Source: Pseudomonadota bacterium (GTDB taxonomy: Bacteria > Myxococcota_A > Polyangia > Polyangiales > JAFGIB01). From it: a DNA stretch of 34,530 bases. The DNA lies in assembly GCA_017881185.1 (NCBI GenBank), contig JADGRE010000037.1:1-34530 (forward strand), read 5' to 3'. The notes beneath the pieces are model-generated. The model was given only the letters and a program-made list of their open reading frames with translations. It searched no databases and was not told the DNA's origin. The first letter of the stretch is position 1, and each line of letters opens with the position of its first letter. This document shows positions 19,080 to 29,549 of the stretch, piece by piece. The position numbers were made by a program, and so were the translations under genes.

Positions 19080-19637
19080 GTGACACGGGGCAGGCTCAGG
19101 TTTTCAGCGCTCGCACTCGCCCTGCTGTCGCTGCTGGCCACCGCGTGTGACGACGACACGCTGCTGCCCACCAAGGCGAGCGAGCACGCGCAGGAGCTCT
19201 CCGACAAGTCACGTCAACTGGAACGGATGTTGGAACGATTGCCAGCAGTCGCGCACGCCCACCTGCAGCTCTCGGTCCCGGTCGTGCCGGCGTTTGCGCA
19301 GAGCCTGCCGCAGGCGTCCAGCGCCAGCGTGCTGCTCGAGCGACGCGCCGGCGACGCACCCGTGGACGAGGCGAAGGTTCGACAGCTCGTCGTCGGCGCC
19401 GTCCCGGGCTTGTCAACCGCTGCCGTGACCATCGTGCAGACGGCCGCGCTACCACCGGCCAGGCCCGTGCCGAAGCTCGCGCAGGTCGGCCCGTTCACGG
19501 TGACCGCGGCGAGCGCGAGCCCACTGCGCGTCACGCTGATCATCGCGCTCGGGGTGCAGACCCTGCTCGCGGCCGCGCTGCTGTGGCTACTCGAGCGTGC
19601 GCGTCGCGCCGCACGCCGTGCCCCGCCGAACGGGTGA
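19080..19637 (+). CDS. Minimal SctJ/YscJ-like ring lipoprotein
   Basis: 185 residues from a GTG at 19080, 7 bp after the pseudokinase gene. A signal peptide (about 5-22) ends in a lipobox-like ATAC with lipidated Cys23. Residues about 43-125 resemble the second ring-building domain of type III secretion inner-ring lipoproteins (SctJ/PrgK/YscJ): LERMLERLPAVAHAHLQLSV, then SASVLLERR and LVVGAVPGLSTAAVTIV. A transmembrane helix follows (about 149-171), as in SctJ, with a basic tail. The first ring-building domain and the linker of normal SctJ (about 240-280 residues) are missing; only about 20 residues lie between Cys23 and the second domain. No other secretion gene is visible here. A longer form from a GTG at 18960 would overlap the pseudokinase gene and hide the signal peptide. 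Confidence 0.65.
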   Translation: MTRGRLRFSALALALLSLLATACDDDTLLPTKASEHAQELSDKSRQLERMLERLPAVAHAHLQLSVPVVPAFAQSLPQASSASVLLERRAGDAPVDEAKVRQLVVGAVPGLSTAAVTIVQTAALPPARPVPKLAQVGPFTVTAASASPLRVTLIIALGVQTLLAAALLWLLERARRAARRAPPNG

Positions 19638-19643
19638 AATGTT

Positions 19644-20042
19644 TCAGCTGTCGCCGGCCGGGGCCGCAGCATCCGGCGTGGCAGCGTCGTGCGGCATAGG
19701 ATGGCCGGCGGCGTCTTGCGCGCTGCTGGCGGCATCGCTGCCTGCGGCGTCCGTGACGCCCGCTTCGCCCGCAGCTTTGCTCGCCCCGTCGGCGCTGGCA
19801 TCGCCGCCGTCAGCTGCAGCCGCATCGGTACCGAGCCCCAGGTTGGGCACGGTGTTGCCCTTGGCAATGCTGGTCAGGTCGCTACCGCACTTGCCCGCCA
19901 CGCACACCAGGCCTGGCACACACTGCGCGCTGCGCGCACACGCCTCGCCCTTGGCGGCGGACTGCACGGTGCAGGCAGCGCTGCCGGACAACACGAGCGC
20001 GAAGCTGACGAGCCACCCCTTCACCTGCAACAGGTTAGCCAT
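19644..20042 (-). CDS. Cys-rich/Asp-Ala-rich putative lipoprotein
   Basis: 132 residues, function unknown. A hydrophobic signal (about 8-23) ends in GSAAC, a lipobox with lipidated Cys24. Residues 24-52 hold a small Cys module (C-x11-C-x5-C-x5-C-x5-C spacing approximately), of the kind frequent in myxobacterial surface lipoproteins. The rest is an Asp/Ala/Gly-rich low-complexity tail of about 65 residues, likely disordered. It converges with the SctJ-like gene with 6 bp between. No Shine-Dalgarno sequence is evident before the ATG. It may share a transcript with the biotin carrier gene 58 bp upstream. Confidence 0.6.
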   Translation of the reverse strand: MANLLQVKGWLVSFALVLSGSAACTVQSAAKGEACARSAQCVPGLVCVAGKCGSDLTSIAKGNTVPNLGLGTDAAAADGGDASADGASKAAGEAGVTDAAGSDAASSAQDAAGHPMPHDAATPDAAAPAGDS

Positions 20043-20100
20043 GCCAACCGGCCGAGTCCATTGGCAGACGCGCAGCAGACGCGCCGCAAAGACCAGGCGG

Positions 20101-20316
20101 TCACTCGATCACGAGCAGCACGGCACCCTCTTCGACCGCCTGGCCTTCAGCGCAGCGCACTTCGCTGACCTTGCCGTCAACCGGAGACTCCACCGGCATC
20201 TCCATCTTCATCGATTCGAGGATGACGACCGAGTCGCCCGCACGCACGCGATCGCCCACGCGTTTCTCGATCTTCCAAACAGTTCCGGTGATATGCGCAT
20301 TGACGTTCGTGGCCAT
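20101..20316 (-). CDS. Stand-alone biotin carboxyl carrier protein
   Basis: 71-residue biotinyl domain, the swinging arm of a biotin-dependent carboxylase (acetyl- or propionyl-CoA type). The biotinylation site is ESMKMEMP with target Lys37, flanked by the usual Gly-rich turns (ITGTVWKI and SPVDGKVSEV), so the whole protein is one hammerhead barrel. The ATG at 20316 is preceded by GAGG on the minus strand; an in-frame ATG further upstream (near 20364) gives an unconserved Cys/Trp-rich extension and was rejected. Such short carriers usually work with separate carboxylase and carboxyltransferase subunits, none of which is in this window. A lipoyl domain is less likely because the motif is MKM rather than DKA. 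Confidence 0.85.
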   Translation of the reverse strand: MATNVNAHITGTVWKIEKRVGDRVRAGDSVVILESMKMEMPVESPVDGKVSEVRCAEGQAVEEGAVLLVIE

Positions 20317-20374
20317 CTCAGCCTCATTGGCGGGTCCCATACACGGCGCCCAGCGACACCACATGGGAACACAG

Positions 20375-20400
20375 CCGCCTTTCCGGGACAGAAAGGGCGG
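20375..20400. promoter_or_regulatory. Imperfect inverted repeat (candidate operator or mRNA hairpin)
   Basis: CCGCCTTTC pairs with GAAAGGGCGG across a short loop, with one bulged G. It lies 58 bp before the carrier gene start and could be in its 5' leader. No poly-T follows in either direction. Confidence 0.35.
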
Positions 20401-20406
20401 GTTTCA

Positions 20407-20422
20407 GGTTCGTATCAGAACC
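20407..20422. promoter_or_regulatory. Perfect inverted repeat GGTTC-N6-GAACC
   Basis: A 5-bp dyad with a 6-nt centre, a spacing common for dimeric regulator sites or small hairpins. It lies 65 bp upstream of the rightward -35 and beside the first repeat. Function unknown. Confidence 0.3.
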
Positions 20423-20487
20423 GGCGCCCCGCAAGCAAGCCATTGAAATGTGAGCGATTTCCGCATGTACGCGGTGTGCGCCTCGCG

Positions 20488-20516
20488 TTGACACTGCATA
20501 AGCGCGACGTTATGCT
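20488..20516 (+). promoter_or_regulatory. Near-consensus sigma70 promoter (TTGACA-17-TATGCT)
   Basis: A perfect TTGACA (20488-20493) and TATGCT (20511-20516) with the optimal 17-nt spacer. This is the best promoter match seen in the window. Transcription from about 20523 would give a leader of about 155 nt before the coiled-coil protein gene, and probably drives pyrF and rlmB as well, which follow closely. Confidence 0.7.
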
Positions 20517-20646
20517 TTCTAGTCGAGAACTTGTGGCGTCTCGATGCCCTCTTGAGCCAGCTGTCGGTGCGACGCCGATCGCGACCCAAGCGAGCAAGAG
20601 TACAACGTGTCTGAACGACACCAGCCTTAGCGTTACGACCCGGGAC

Positions 20647-20682
20647 ATGCGCGCCCGTCAGACGGAGAAGCAGACACGATGA
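20647..20682 (+). CDS. Possible 11-codon leader ORF
   Basis: A short ORF (MRARQTEKQTR) ends with a TGA that overlaps the ATG of the next gene as ATGA (20679-20682). It contains the GGAG (20664-20667) that serves as the next gene's Shine-Dalgarno sequence. It has no strong ribosome site of its own, and may be chance. If translated it could couple or gate translation of the next gene. Confidence 0.2.
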   Translation: MRARQTEKQTR

Positions 20683-21485
20683 GCGAGCAGAAAGAGTCTT
20701 CTGTCCTCTTCAACCTCAAAGAGCTGATGGGGTTGGAGGAAGAACGCATCCAGTCCGAAGAGGAAGATCGCCGCCAGAAGGCCGAGGCAGAAGCCCGGCG
20801 CCAGGCCGCCGAGGAAGCGCGCATCAAGGCGGAAGCCGAAGCGCGCGTCAAGGCCGAGGAAGACGCGCGCATCGCCGCGGAGCGTCGCGCGCGCGAAGAA
20901 GAAGAACGCATCCTGCGTGAGCGCGAGGCCCACGCGTTGCGCGTGAAGCTCGACGCCGAGGCGCAAGAGCGAGCGCTCGAGCAAGAGCGCAAGCTGCAGC
21001 ACGATCTGCAGGTGAAGACCCTGGAGTCGCAGCGCCGCAAGGGCGTGCATCCGGGTGCGCTCGCAGCCATCGCGCTCTTGGCGATCGGCGGTGGTGCCTA
21101 CGGCTACCTCGGCGTGTACGTGCCGGCGCAGCAACGCGCGGCAGCAGAGAAGGCCGAAGCCCTGCACCAGGCAGAGATCGCGGCGGCCGAGAAGCGCCGC
21201 TTGCAGGACAAAGCAGAGCAAGACCGCGTCGAGCACGAGCGCCAGCTGGAAGAGACCAAGAAGGCCGCCGAGCTGGCCAAGGAAGAAGCCGCAAAGGTGG
21301 CCGCAACTGCCACGAAGAAGGCGGTCGAGGACGCTGCGAGTGCCGCCAGCGGCGGCGGTGGCGGCCATGCGCACCACAGCAGTGGTGGTGGCGGTGGTGG
21401 CAAGAAGTCCGGCGGCGAATCGTCGGGCGGCGGCAAGAAGTCAGGCGGCGGCGACGATCCGTTGGCAGGCCTCGACGGCATCTGA
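20679..21485 (+). CDS. Coiled-coil membrane protein of unknown function
   Basis: 268 residues, no family recognised. Residues about 20-120 form a long charged Glu/Arg/Ala/Lys helix with coiled-coil character. One transmembrane helix lies at about 126-148 (HPGALAAIALLAIGGGAYGY). A second coiled coil follows (about 150-222), then a Gly/Ser/Lys/His-rich tail and a short acidic end DDPLAGLDGI. The two coiled coils on opposite sides of the membrane suggest a scaffold linking cytoplasm and periplasm; the orientation is unproven. It is transcribed from the strong promoter at 20488. GGAG lies 11 nt before the ATG. pyrF begins 6 nt after its stop, so they are probably cotranscribed. The low-complexity composition means sequence similarity alone would be misleading. 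Confidence 0.75.
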   Translation: MSEQKESSVLFNLKELMGLEEERIQSEEEDRRQKAEAEARRQAAEEARIKAEAEARVKAEEDARIAAERRAREEEERILREREAHALRVKLDAEAQERALEQERKLQHDLQVKTLESQRRKGVHPGALAAIALLAIGGGAYGYLGVYVPAQQRAAAEKAEALHQAEIAAAEKRRLQDKAEQDRVEHERQLEETKKAAELAKEEAAKVAATATKKAVEDAASAASGGGGGHAHHSSGGGGGGKKSGGESSGGGKKSGGGDDPLAGLDGI

Positions 21486-21491
21486 GCGCGC

Positions 21492-22199
21492 ATGCTCGAC
21501 CACGGTTGCGAACGTCTGGCGTTCCCGCTCGACGTCGCGACGTTGCGGGAAGCTGAAGCGCTGCTCGATCAGCTCGCCGAGCACGTGGGCGTGTTCAAGG
21601 TGGGCCTGGAACTCTTCACGGCGGAAGGGCCAGCTGCCGTGCGCGCGGTGCACGCGCGCAAGCGTCGCTGCTTTCTAGATCTCAAGCTGCACGACATTCC
21701 CACCACGGTGAGCCGTGCTGTGGCGAGCGCGCGCGATCTCGGCGTCGCGTATCTCACGTTGCACGCGGCCAACGGCCCCGATGCGCTGCGCGAAGCGACA
21801 GCCGCCGCGGCAGGTAGCCAACTGCAGCTGCTCGCAGTGACGGTGCTGACGAGCATGGATGACGCTGCGCTGGACGCCATCGGGATGCGTGGGCCGGTGG
21901 CACAGGCGGTAATGCGCTTGGCGCAGGTCGCGACCGCTGCGGGCATCGGCGGCCTGGTGTGCTCGGCACAAGAGTGTGGTCCGCTGCGCGCGCAGCTGGG
22001 CGCCGCACCGGTGCTCGTGACGCCGGGGATCCGGCCTGCAGGCGCAGCGGTCGGAGATCAGCGGCGCGTGACCACGCCCGCGGCAGCGATCGCCAGCGGT
22101 GCAAGCATGCTGGTGGTTGGGCGGCCGATCCGCGATGCGCCGGACCCGGCGGCAGCGGCGGCAGCAATTGTCGCCGAGATCGAGCAGGCGTCGCGATGA
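21492..22199 (+). CDS. pyrF: Orotidine 5'-phosphate decarboxylase
   Basis: Catalyses the last step of UMP synthesis, decarboxylating orotidine 5'-phosphate; cytoplasmic TIM barrel. It has 235 residues, the normal bacterial length. The catalytic Lys-Asp-Lys-Asp set is visible: Lys36 in VFKVGLELF and Asp63, Lys65 and Asp68 in FLDLKLHDIPTT. Asp14 of the first strand is in FPLDVATL. Phosphate contacts are in VTPGIRP and the C-terminal VVGRPI. Its stop overlaps the rlmB start by 4 nt (ATGA), so the two are translationally coupled. No other pyrimidine gene is in the window. Confidence 0.96.
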   Translation: MLDHGCERLAFPLDVATLREAEALLDQLAEHVGVFKVGLELFTAEGPAAVRAVHARKRRCFLDLKLHDIPTTVSRAVASARDLGVAYLTLHAANGPDALREATAAAAGSQLQLLAVTVLTSMDDAALDAIGMRGPVAQAVMRLAQVATAAGIGGLVCSAQECGPLRAQLGAAPVLVTPGIRPAGAAVGDQRRVTTPAAAIASGASMLVVGRPIRDAPDPAAAAAAIVAEIEQASR

Positions 22200-22930
22200 A
22201 GCGCCTCGTGGCCGGGCCGCGCGCGGTCGAAGAAGCACTGCGTGCCGGTGCGGGCCAGATCAGCGTCGTCTACGTGCAAGAAGACAACGATCGCTTGCTG
22301 CGCGACCTGCAAGCGCGCACCAAGAGCGTCGGCGTGCGCTGCGAGCCACTGCCCATGGCGGCACTCGATGCACTCGCCAAAGATCTGCGTCACCAAGGTG
22401 TGGTGGCGATCGGCGGCGACTACATCTACGCCGAGCTCGACGTGGTGCTGCGCGAAGCCGGGCCTACCCCGCTGCTCGTCGCGCTCGATCAAATCACCGA
22501 CCCGCACAACTTCGGCGCCATCGTGCGCAGCGCCGTCGCGCTCGGCGCCGACGGGATCATCACGCTTCAAGATCGCGCAGCGCCCGTCACGGGTGTGGTG
22601 GTCCGTGCGTCGGCCGGCGCAACCGAGCGCGCGCGCATCGTGCGTGTGGTGAATCTCACGCGCACGCTGCAGCAGCTCAAGAAGCTCGATATCGAGATCA
22701 TCGGGCTCGACGCGGCGGGAAGCATGGCGCTGCACGACTTCCCCTTCGGCCGCAAGGGCCGGGTGCTGGTCGTGGGGTCGGAGGGCACTGGGCTGCGACG
22801 CCTGGTGAGCGAGACCTGCGACAACTTGGCGCGCATCGACTTGGTCGGGCCCATCGCCTCGCTCAATGCCTCGGTCGCAGCGGGCATCGCGCTCTACGAG
22901 AGCGCACGGGCGCGGCGCCAGCTCCGCTGA
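22196..22930 (+). CDS. rlmB: SpoU-family 23S rRNA (guanosine-2'-O-)-methyltransferase RlmB
   Basis: Methylates a ribose 2'-OH in 23S rRNA (G2251 in E. coli for RlmB); a knotted SPOUT enzyme, dimeric. It has 244 residues. A small L30e-like N-terminal domain (about 1-78) is followed by the SpoU domain. Motif 1 is DPHNFGAIVRSA (Asn105, Arg111), motif 2 is GSEGTGL (194-200) and motif 3 is IASLNAS (Asn224). The ATG at 22196 is inside the pyrF stop; upstream in-frame starts would overlap pyrF deeply and add no conserved sequence. The RlmB name rests on length and domain order; a TrmH-type relative with another target cannot be excluded. Confidence 0.88.
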   Translation: MKRLVAGPRAVEEALRAGAGQISVVYVQEDNDRLLRDLQARTKSVGVRCEPLPMAALDALAKDLRHQGVVAIGGDYIYAELDVVLREAGPTPLLVALDQITDPHNFGAIVRSAVALGADGIITLQDRAAPVTGVVVRASAGATERARIVRVVNLTRTLQQLKKLDIEIIGLDAAGSMALHDFPFGRKGRVLVVGSEGTGLRRLVSETCDNLARIDLVGPIASLNASVAAGIALYESARARRQLR

Positions 22931-22981
22931 CGCACCGACGCGAGCGGCCTGCGCTATGCTGCGGCCACGGAGCGTAGACCG

Positions 22982-24190
22982 ATGCCCCAGACTGTCCGCA
23001 CCAAGAACGCCCCAATCCCGAAGCCCGGGACCGCTGCCAAGAGCAGCGGCCAAGCTGTCAAGCCCGCGCGCAAGCCGGCAAGCACGGCGCGCAAGGCCAA
23101 GCACGCCGTGAAGCGCGCGTGCATTCTCACCGGTGGCGGCGACGCGCCCGGCCTAAACGCCGTGATCCGCGCGTTCGTGAAGACGAGCATCGATCTGGGC
23201 GTGGAGGTCTACGGCAGCGAGGATGGCTTCGAAGGCCTGATCCACGAAGGTCGCTTGGTGAAGCTGAAGAAGTCGAGCGTGCGGGGCATCTTGCCGCGCG
23301 GCGGCAGCATCCTCGGCTGCTCCAACCGCTCGAACCCTTTCGCCTACCCGATCCGCGACGACAAGGGTGTGGAACGTTACCACGACGTCTCGGAGCAAGT
23401 GCTAGCGCGCATCCGCGAGCACCAGATCGACGTGCTCGCCATGGTCGGTGGAGACGGCACGATGAGCTACGCACGCGAGCTGATGAAGCGCGGCGTGCCC
23501 GTCATCGGCGTTCCGAAGACCATCGACAACGATCTCGCCGCCACCGACTACACCTTCGGCTTCGACACGGCGGTAGAGACGGCCACCTGGGCCATCGACG
23601 CACTGCATTCCACAGCCGAGTCCCACGACCGCGTGATGATCGTCGAGCTGATGGGCCGTGATGCCGGCTGGATCTCGCTGCATGCGGGTATCGCCGGCGG
23701 CGCCGATGTCATCGTGATTCCCGAGCTGCCCTACGATGTCGAGCGCATCGTCGCCAAGATCCACGAGCGCGCTGCGCGCGGCGTCACCTTCAGCATCGTG
23801 GTGGTCGGAGAAGGCGCGCGGCCTCGCGGTGGCACTGTGTCCACCGTCGCGCGCGGCCGCAAAGGTCATCTGGCACGCCTCGGCGGCGCAGGACAAGCGC
23901 TCGCCGACTTGCTCACAGGACGCATCCCGCACGAGATCCGCGTCACCGTGCTCGGTCACCTGCAACGCGGCGGCTCACCATCGGCGTTCGATCGTCTGCT
24001 CGGCACGCGCTTCGGCGTGGAAGCAGCGTGGCTGTGTCAGCGCGGCGAGACCGGTCTGATGGTGGCGTTGCGTGGCCAGGACATCATCACGGTGCCCATC
24101 GAGGCGGTCGGCGGACACAGCAAGCTCGTGCCTACCGATGGCGAGCTGGTGCGCGTGGCGCGCGCAGTCGGCGTCGAGCTAGGCGCGTAG
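22982..24190 (+). CDS. pfkA: 6-phosphofructokinase with basic N-terminal extension
   Basis: Phosphorylates fructose 6-phosphate in glycolysis. It has 402 residues; the conserved fold begins only at about residue 45, with the nucleotide loop ILTGGGDAPGLNAVIR (48-63). GGDGT (156-160) has Gly159 at the position of E. coli Gly104, which favours ATP, while PKTIDND (178-184) has Lys179 at the position of Gly124, as in PPi-type enzymes. That mixed Gly/Lys pair is known from ATP-dependent PFKs of actinomycetes, so ATP use is more likely. The first 44 residues are Lys/Ala/Pro-rich, resembling a histone H1-like tail. A GTG at 23108 could start a shorter protein, but a GGAG precedes the ATG at 22982. 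A TATGCT (22955-22960) might be its -10. Confidence 0.93.
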   Translation: MPQTVRTKNAPIPKPGTAAKSSGQAVKPARKPASTARKAKHAVKRACILTGGGDAPGLNAVIRAFVKTSIDLGVEVYGSEDGFEGLIHEGRLVKLKKSSVRGILPRGGSILGCSNRSNPFAYPIRDDKGVERYHDVSEQVLARIREHQIDVLAMVGGDGTMSYARELMKRGVPVIGVPKTIDNDLAATDYTFGFDTAVETATWAIDALHSTAESHDRVMIVELMGRDAGWISLHAGIAGGADVIVIPELPYDVERIVAKIHERAARGVTFSIVVVGEGARPRGGTVSTVARGRKGHLARLGGAGQALADLLTGRIPHEIRVTVLGHLQRGGSPSAFDRLLGTRFGVEAAWLCQRGETGLMVALRGQDIITVPIEAVGGHSKLVPTDGELVRVARAVGVELGA

Positions 24191-24201
24191 TCGCACGCGT
24201 A

Positions 24202-24215
24202 CGTAGCCGGCTACG
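24202..24215. repeat. Perfect 14-bp palindrome between convergent genes
   Basis: CGTAGCCGGCTACG lies in the 20-bp gap after pfkA and overlaps the stop codon of the PEGA lipoprotein gene. As RNA it would make a 5-bp stem with a CCGG loop. No T tract follows, so a terminator role is weak; a protein site is also possible. Confidence 0.4.
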
Positions 24216-24513
24216 GCGGAATCGGTCGCAACTTGATACGCACGACCGTCTCGCCCACGGGCAGATCGAGCCGCAGATCGTGCGGGAAATAGCCCGGCGC
24301 CTTGAAGGTCAGGTAGCGCACGCCCGGCGACAGTGCCTTGGATTGCTTCGCGAGGATCTTCGCCGTGCCCAGAAAGTGATTGTTGTCGTACACGGTCGTG
24401 CCCGGCGGCTCGGCAACCACCTTGAGATAGGCAAAGCGATCCGGCGGCGGTGCGTGCACACAGCCCGCGACTAGCACAGCCAACGCGGTCCCAGTCGCGA
24501 TCCAACGCACCAT
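24211..24513 (-). CDS. PEGA-domain lipoprotein
   Basis: 100-residue predicted lipoprotein. A signal peptide with lipobox VAGC gives lipidated Cys18. The rest (about 28-98) matches a single PEGA domain, with AEPPGTTVYDNNHFLGTA at the start and a hydrophobic/basic beta pattern to VVRIKLRPIPP. PEGA modules occur in surface and cell-wall proteins of myxobacteria and in kinase receptors, usually as carbohydrate- or protein-binding units. Its ATG at 24513 is 1 nt past the guaA stop, so it is the last gene of the guaB-guaA transcript. A functional tie to GMP synthesis is not evident. Starts further upstream would overlap guaA. Confidence 0.78.
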   Translation of the reverse strand: MVRWIATGTALAVLVAGCVHAPPPDRFAYLKVVAEPPGTTVYDNNHFLGTAKILAKQSKALSPGVRYLTFKAPGYFPHDLRLDLPVGETVVRIKLRPIPP

Positions 24514-24514
24514 G

Positions 24515-26059
24515 TCACTCCCACTCGATCGTGGCAGGGGGTTTGGACGAGATGTCGTAGACCACGCGGTTACAGCCACGGACCTCGTTCATGATGCGCG
24601 TGGACACCTTGGCGAGCAACTCGTACGGCAAGCGCGCCCAGTCGGCCGTCATGGCGTCGCGCGAGGTGACCGCGCGAATCGCGACGACGTAGTCGTAGGT
24701 GCGATCGTCACCCATCACGCCGACGGTGCGCACGGGCAAGATCACGCAGAACGATTGCCACAGGCTCTCGTACATGCCAGCGGCGCGCACTTCTTCCTGC
24801 AGCACCACATCGGCTTCGCGCAGGATGCCGAGCTTCTCTTTGGTGACTTCGCCCAGACAGCGAATCGCGAGTCCCGGTCCGGGGAAAGGCTGACGCCAGA
24901 GTACGCGCCGCGGCATGCCCAACTCCGCGCCCACTTCGCGCACTTCGTCCTTGAAGAGCTCGCGCAGCGGCTCCACCAGCGACATGCGCATGCGCTCGGG
25001 CAGACCACCCACGTTGTGATGCGTCTTGATCACAGCGCTCGGCCCCTTGAACGACACGCTCTCGATCACGTCCGGGTACAAGGTGCCCTGCACGAGGTGA
25101 TCGACTTTGCCGAGCTTGTGGGCTTCTTCCTCGAAGACCTCGATGAACAGCCGACCGATGGTCTTGCGTTTCGTTTCGGGGTCGGTCATGCCCGAAAGCG
25201 CAGTCAGGAAGCGCTCCGAGGCATCGACGTGCACGAGCTTCAGGCTCAAGTGATGGCGCACCATCTCCACGACCTGAGTGGCTTCGTCTTTGCGTAACAA
25301 ACCGTTGTCGACGAAGATGCAGGTGAGTTGTTCGCCAATCGCCTTGCCCACGAGCACGGCGGCTACCGACGAATCCACGCCACCCGACAGCCCGCACACC
25401 GCCTTGCCAGAGCCGACTTGGCCCTTGATCCGCGCGATGCTGTCGTCGATGAACGAGCGCGAGGTCCACGACGGAGTCAGGCCGGCCACGTCGAACAAGA
25501 ACGAGCCGAGCATGTCTTCGCCGCGATCGGTATGCACCACCTCGGGGTGGAATTGCACGCCGTAGATCTTGCGCTGGGTGTTGCCAGCTGCAGCGAACGG
25601 CGAGCCGTCGCTGTGTGCCATCGTCACGAAGCCGGGAGGCAGCGCAATGACGCGGTCGCCGTGGCTCATCCACACGTTGGTCTTGCTGCCGGCCGGGAAC
25701 GAGGAGAACACGCCGACGCTCTGGTCGACCTCGATGACGGCTGGGCCGTACTCACGGTGCACGGCCTTTTCGACCTTGCCGCCGAGCAAGCGACAGAAGA
25801 GCTGCATGCCGTAGCAGATGCCGAGCACCGGCACGCCAAGCTCGAACACTCGCGTGTCGACGCTGGGCGAATCGGTATCGAGCGTGCTCGCGGGGCCACC
25901 AGAGAGCACGATGGCCTTGGGCTGCAGCGCTCGCACCTTGTCGAACGCGAGCGTGCACGGGTGAATCTCGCAGTAGACGTGCTGCTCGCGGATGCGTCGC
26001 GCAATCAGCTGGGTGTACTGCGCGCCGAAGTCGAGAATCAAAACCAGGCTGCGTTCCAT
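24515..26059 (-). CDS. guaA: GMP synthase (glutamine-hydrolysing)
   Basis: Converts XMP to GMP using glutamine and ATP. It has 514 residues from the ATG at 26059 ([18 protein letters not shown]), the normal start for GuaA; an in-frame ATG upstream at 26131 would only translate a tandem repeat and was rejected. The class I glutamine amidotransferase domain has Cys82 in GICYGMQ, His171 and Glu173 in FHPEV. The ATP pyrophosphatase domain has the P-loop SGGVDSS (225-231). The C-terminal dimerisation domain ends in KPPATIEWE, the standard finish. An AAAGG precedes the start. It follows guaB after 87 bp that contain a 12-nt repeat, and is followed by the PEGA lipoprotein gene. Confidence 0.97.
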   Translation of the reverse strand: MERSLVLILDFGAQYTQLIARRIREQHVYCEIHPCTLAFDKVRALQPKAIVLSGGPASTLDTDSPSVDTRVFELGVPVLGICYGMQLFCRLLGGKVEKAVHREYGPAVIEVDQSVGVFSSFPAGSKTNVWMSHGDRVIALPPGFVTMAHSDGSPFAAAGNTQRKIYGVQFHPEVVHTDRGEDMLGSFLFDVAGLTPSWTSRSFIDDSIARIKGQVGSGKAVCGLSGGVDSSVAAVLVGKAIGEQLTCIFVDNGLLRKDEATQVVEMVRHHLSLKLVHVDASERFLTALSGMTDPETKRKTIGRLFIEVFEEEAHKLGKVDHLVQGTLYPDVIESVSFKGPSAVIKTHHNVGGLPERMRMSLVEPLRELFKDEVREVGAELGMPRRVLWRQPFPGPGLAIRCLGEVTKEKLGILREADVVLQEEVRAAGMYESLWQSFCVILPVRTVGVMGDDRTYDYVVAIRAVTSRDAMTADWARLPYELLAKVSTRIMNEVRGCNRVVYDISSKPPATIEWE

Positions 26060-26076
26060 GTGAACCTTTGCGTGTG

Positions 26077-26112
26077 CAACACGATGAACAACACGGTGAA
26101 CGACACAATGAA
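26077..26112. repeat. Three-copy 12-nt tandem repeat between guaB and guaA
   Basis: CAACACGATGAA, CAACACGGTGAA and CGACACAATGAA follow each other directly in the 87-bp gap between the two genes, just upstream of the guaA start on the minus strand. A partial extra unit may precede. The repeat is in the guaA 5' leader and could change its length. Confidence 0.75.
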
Positions 26113-26146
26113 CGAGAGACGCCCCAAGCAACGAGCGCAGCGCCGC

Positions 26147-29444
<3,298 letters not shown>

Positions 29445-29549
29445 GACGACCTCCAACTTGGCCGGACGGTCCAGCGCCACACCTGATTCAGCCCTGGCCG
29501 AGCACCACCTGAATAGCCGTACCGAGCCCACAGCTCAAGCCCTGTCGGC

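Larger units (their letters stand above)
20317..20678. other. 362-bp divergent intergenic region
   Basis: The longest non-coding stretch in the window, between the biotin carrier gene (-) and the coiled-coil protein gene (+). It holds two inverted repeats (20375-20400 and 20407-20422), a near-consensus rightward promoter (20488-20516), a leader of about 155 nt and an 11-codon upstream ORF at 20647-20682. No T tract follows the inverted repeats, so they are not classical terminators. No clear leftward promoter for the carrier gene was found. No tRNA-like or known riboswitch structure was recognised. Confidence 0.6.

Noticed and set aside
21959..22195. Upstream in-frame start for RlmB
   Set aside because: It would overlap pyrF almost to its middle and add unconserved Arg/Gly-rich sequence; the ATGA-coupled start at 22196 gives a normal protein.
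24202..24215. Palindrome as an intrinsic bidirectional terminator
   Set aside because: The stem is only 5 bp and no T tract follows on either strand, so it was recorded as a repeat only.
26060..26131. Upstream ATG for guaA
   Set aside because: It translates the 12-nt repeat as a His/Val-rich leader; the ATG at 26059 matches GuaA families exactly.
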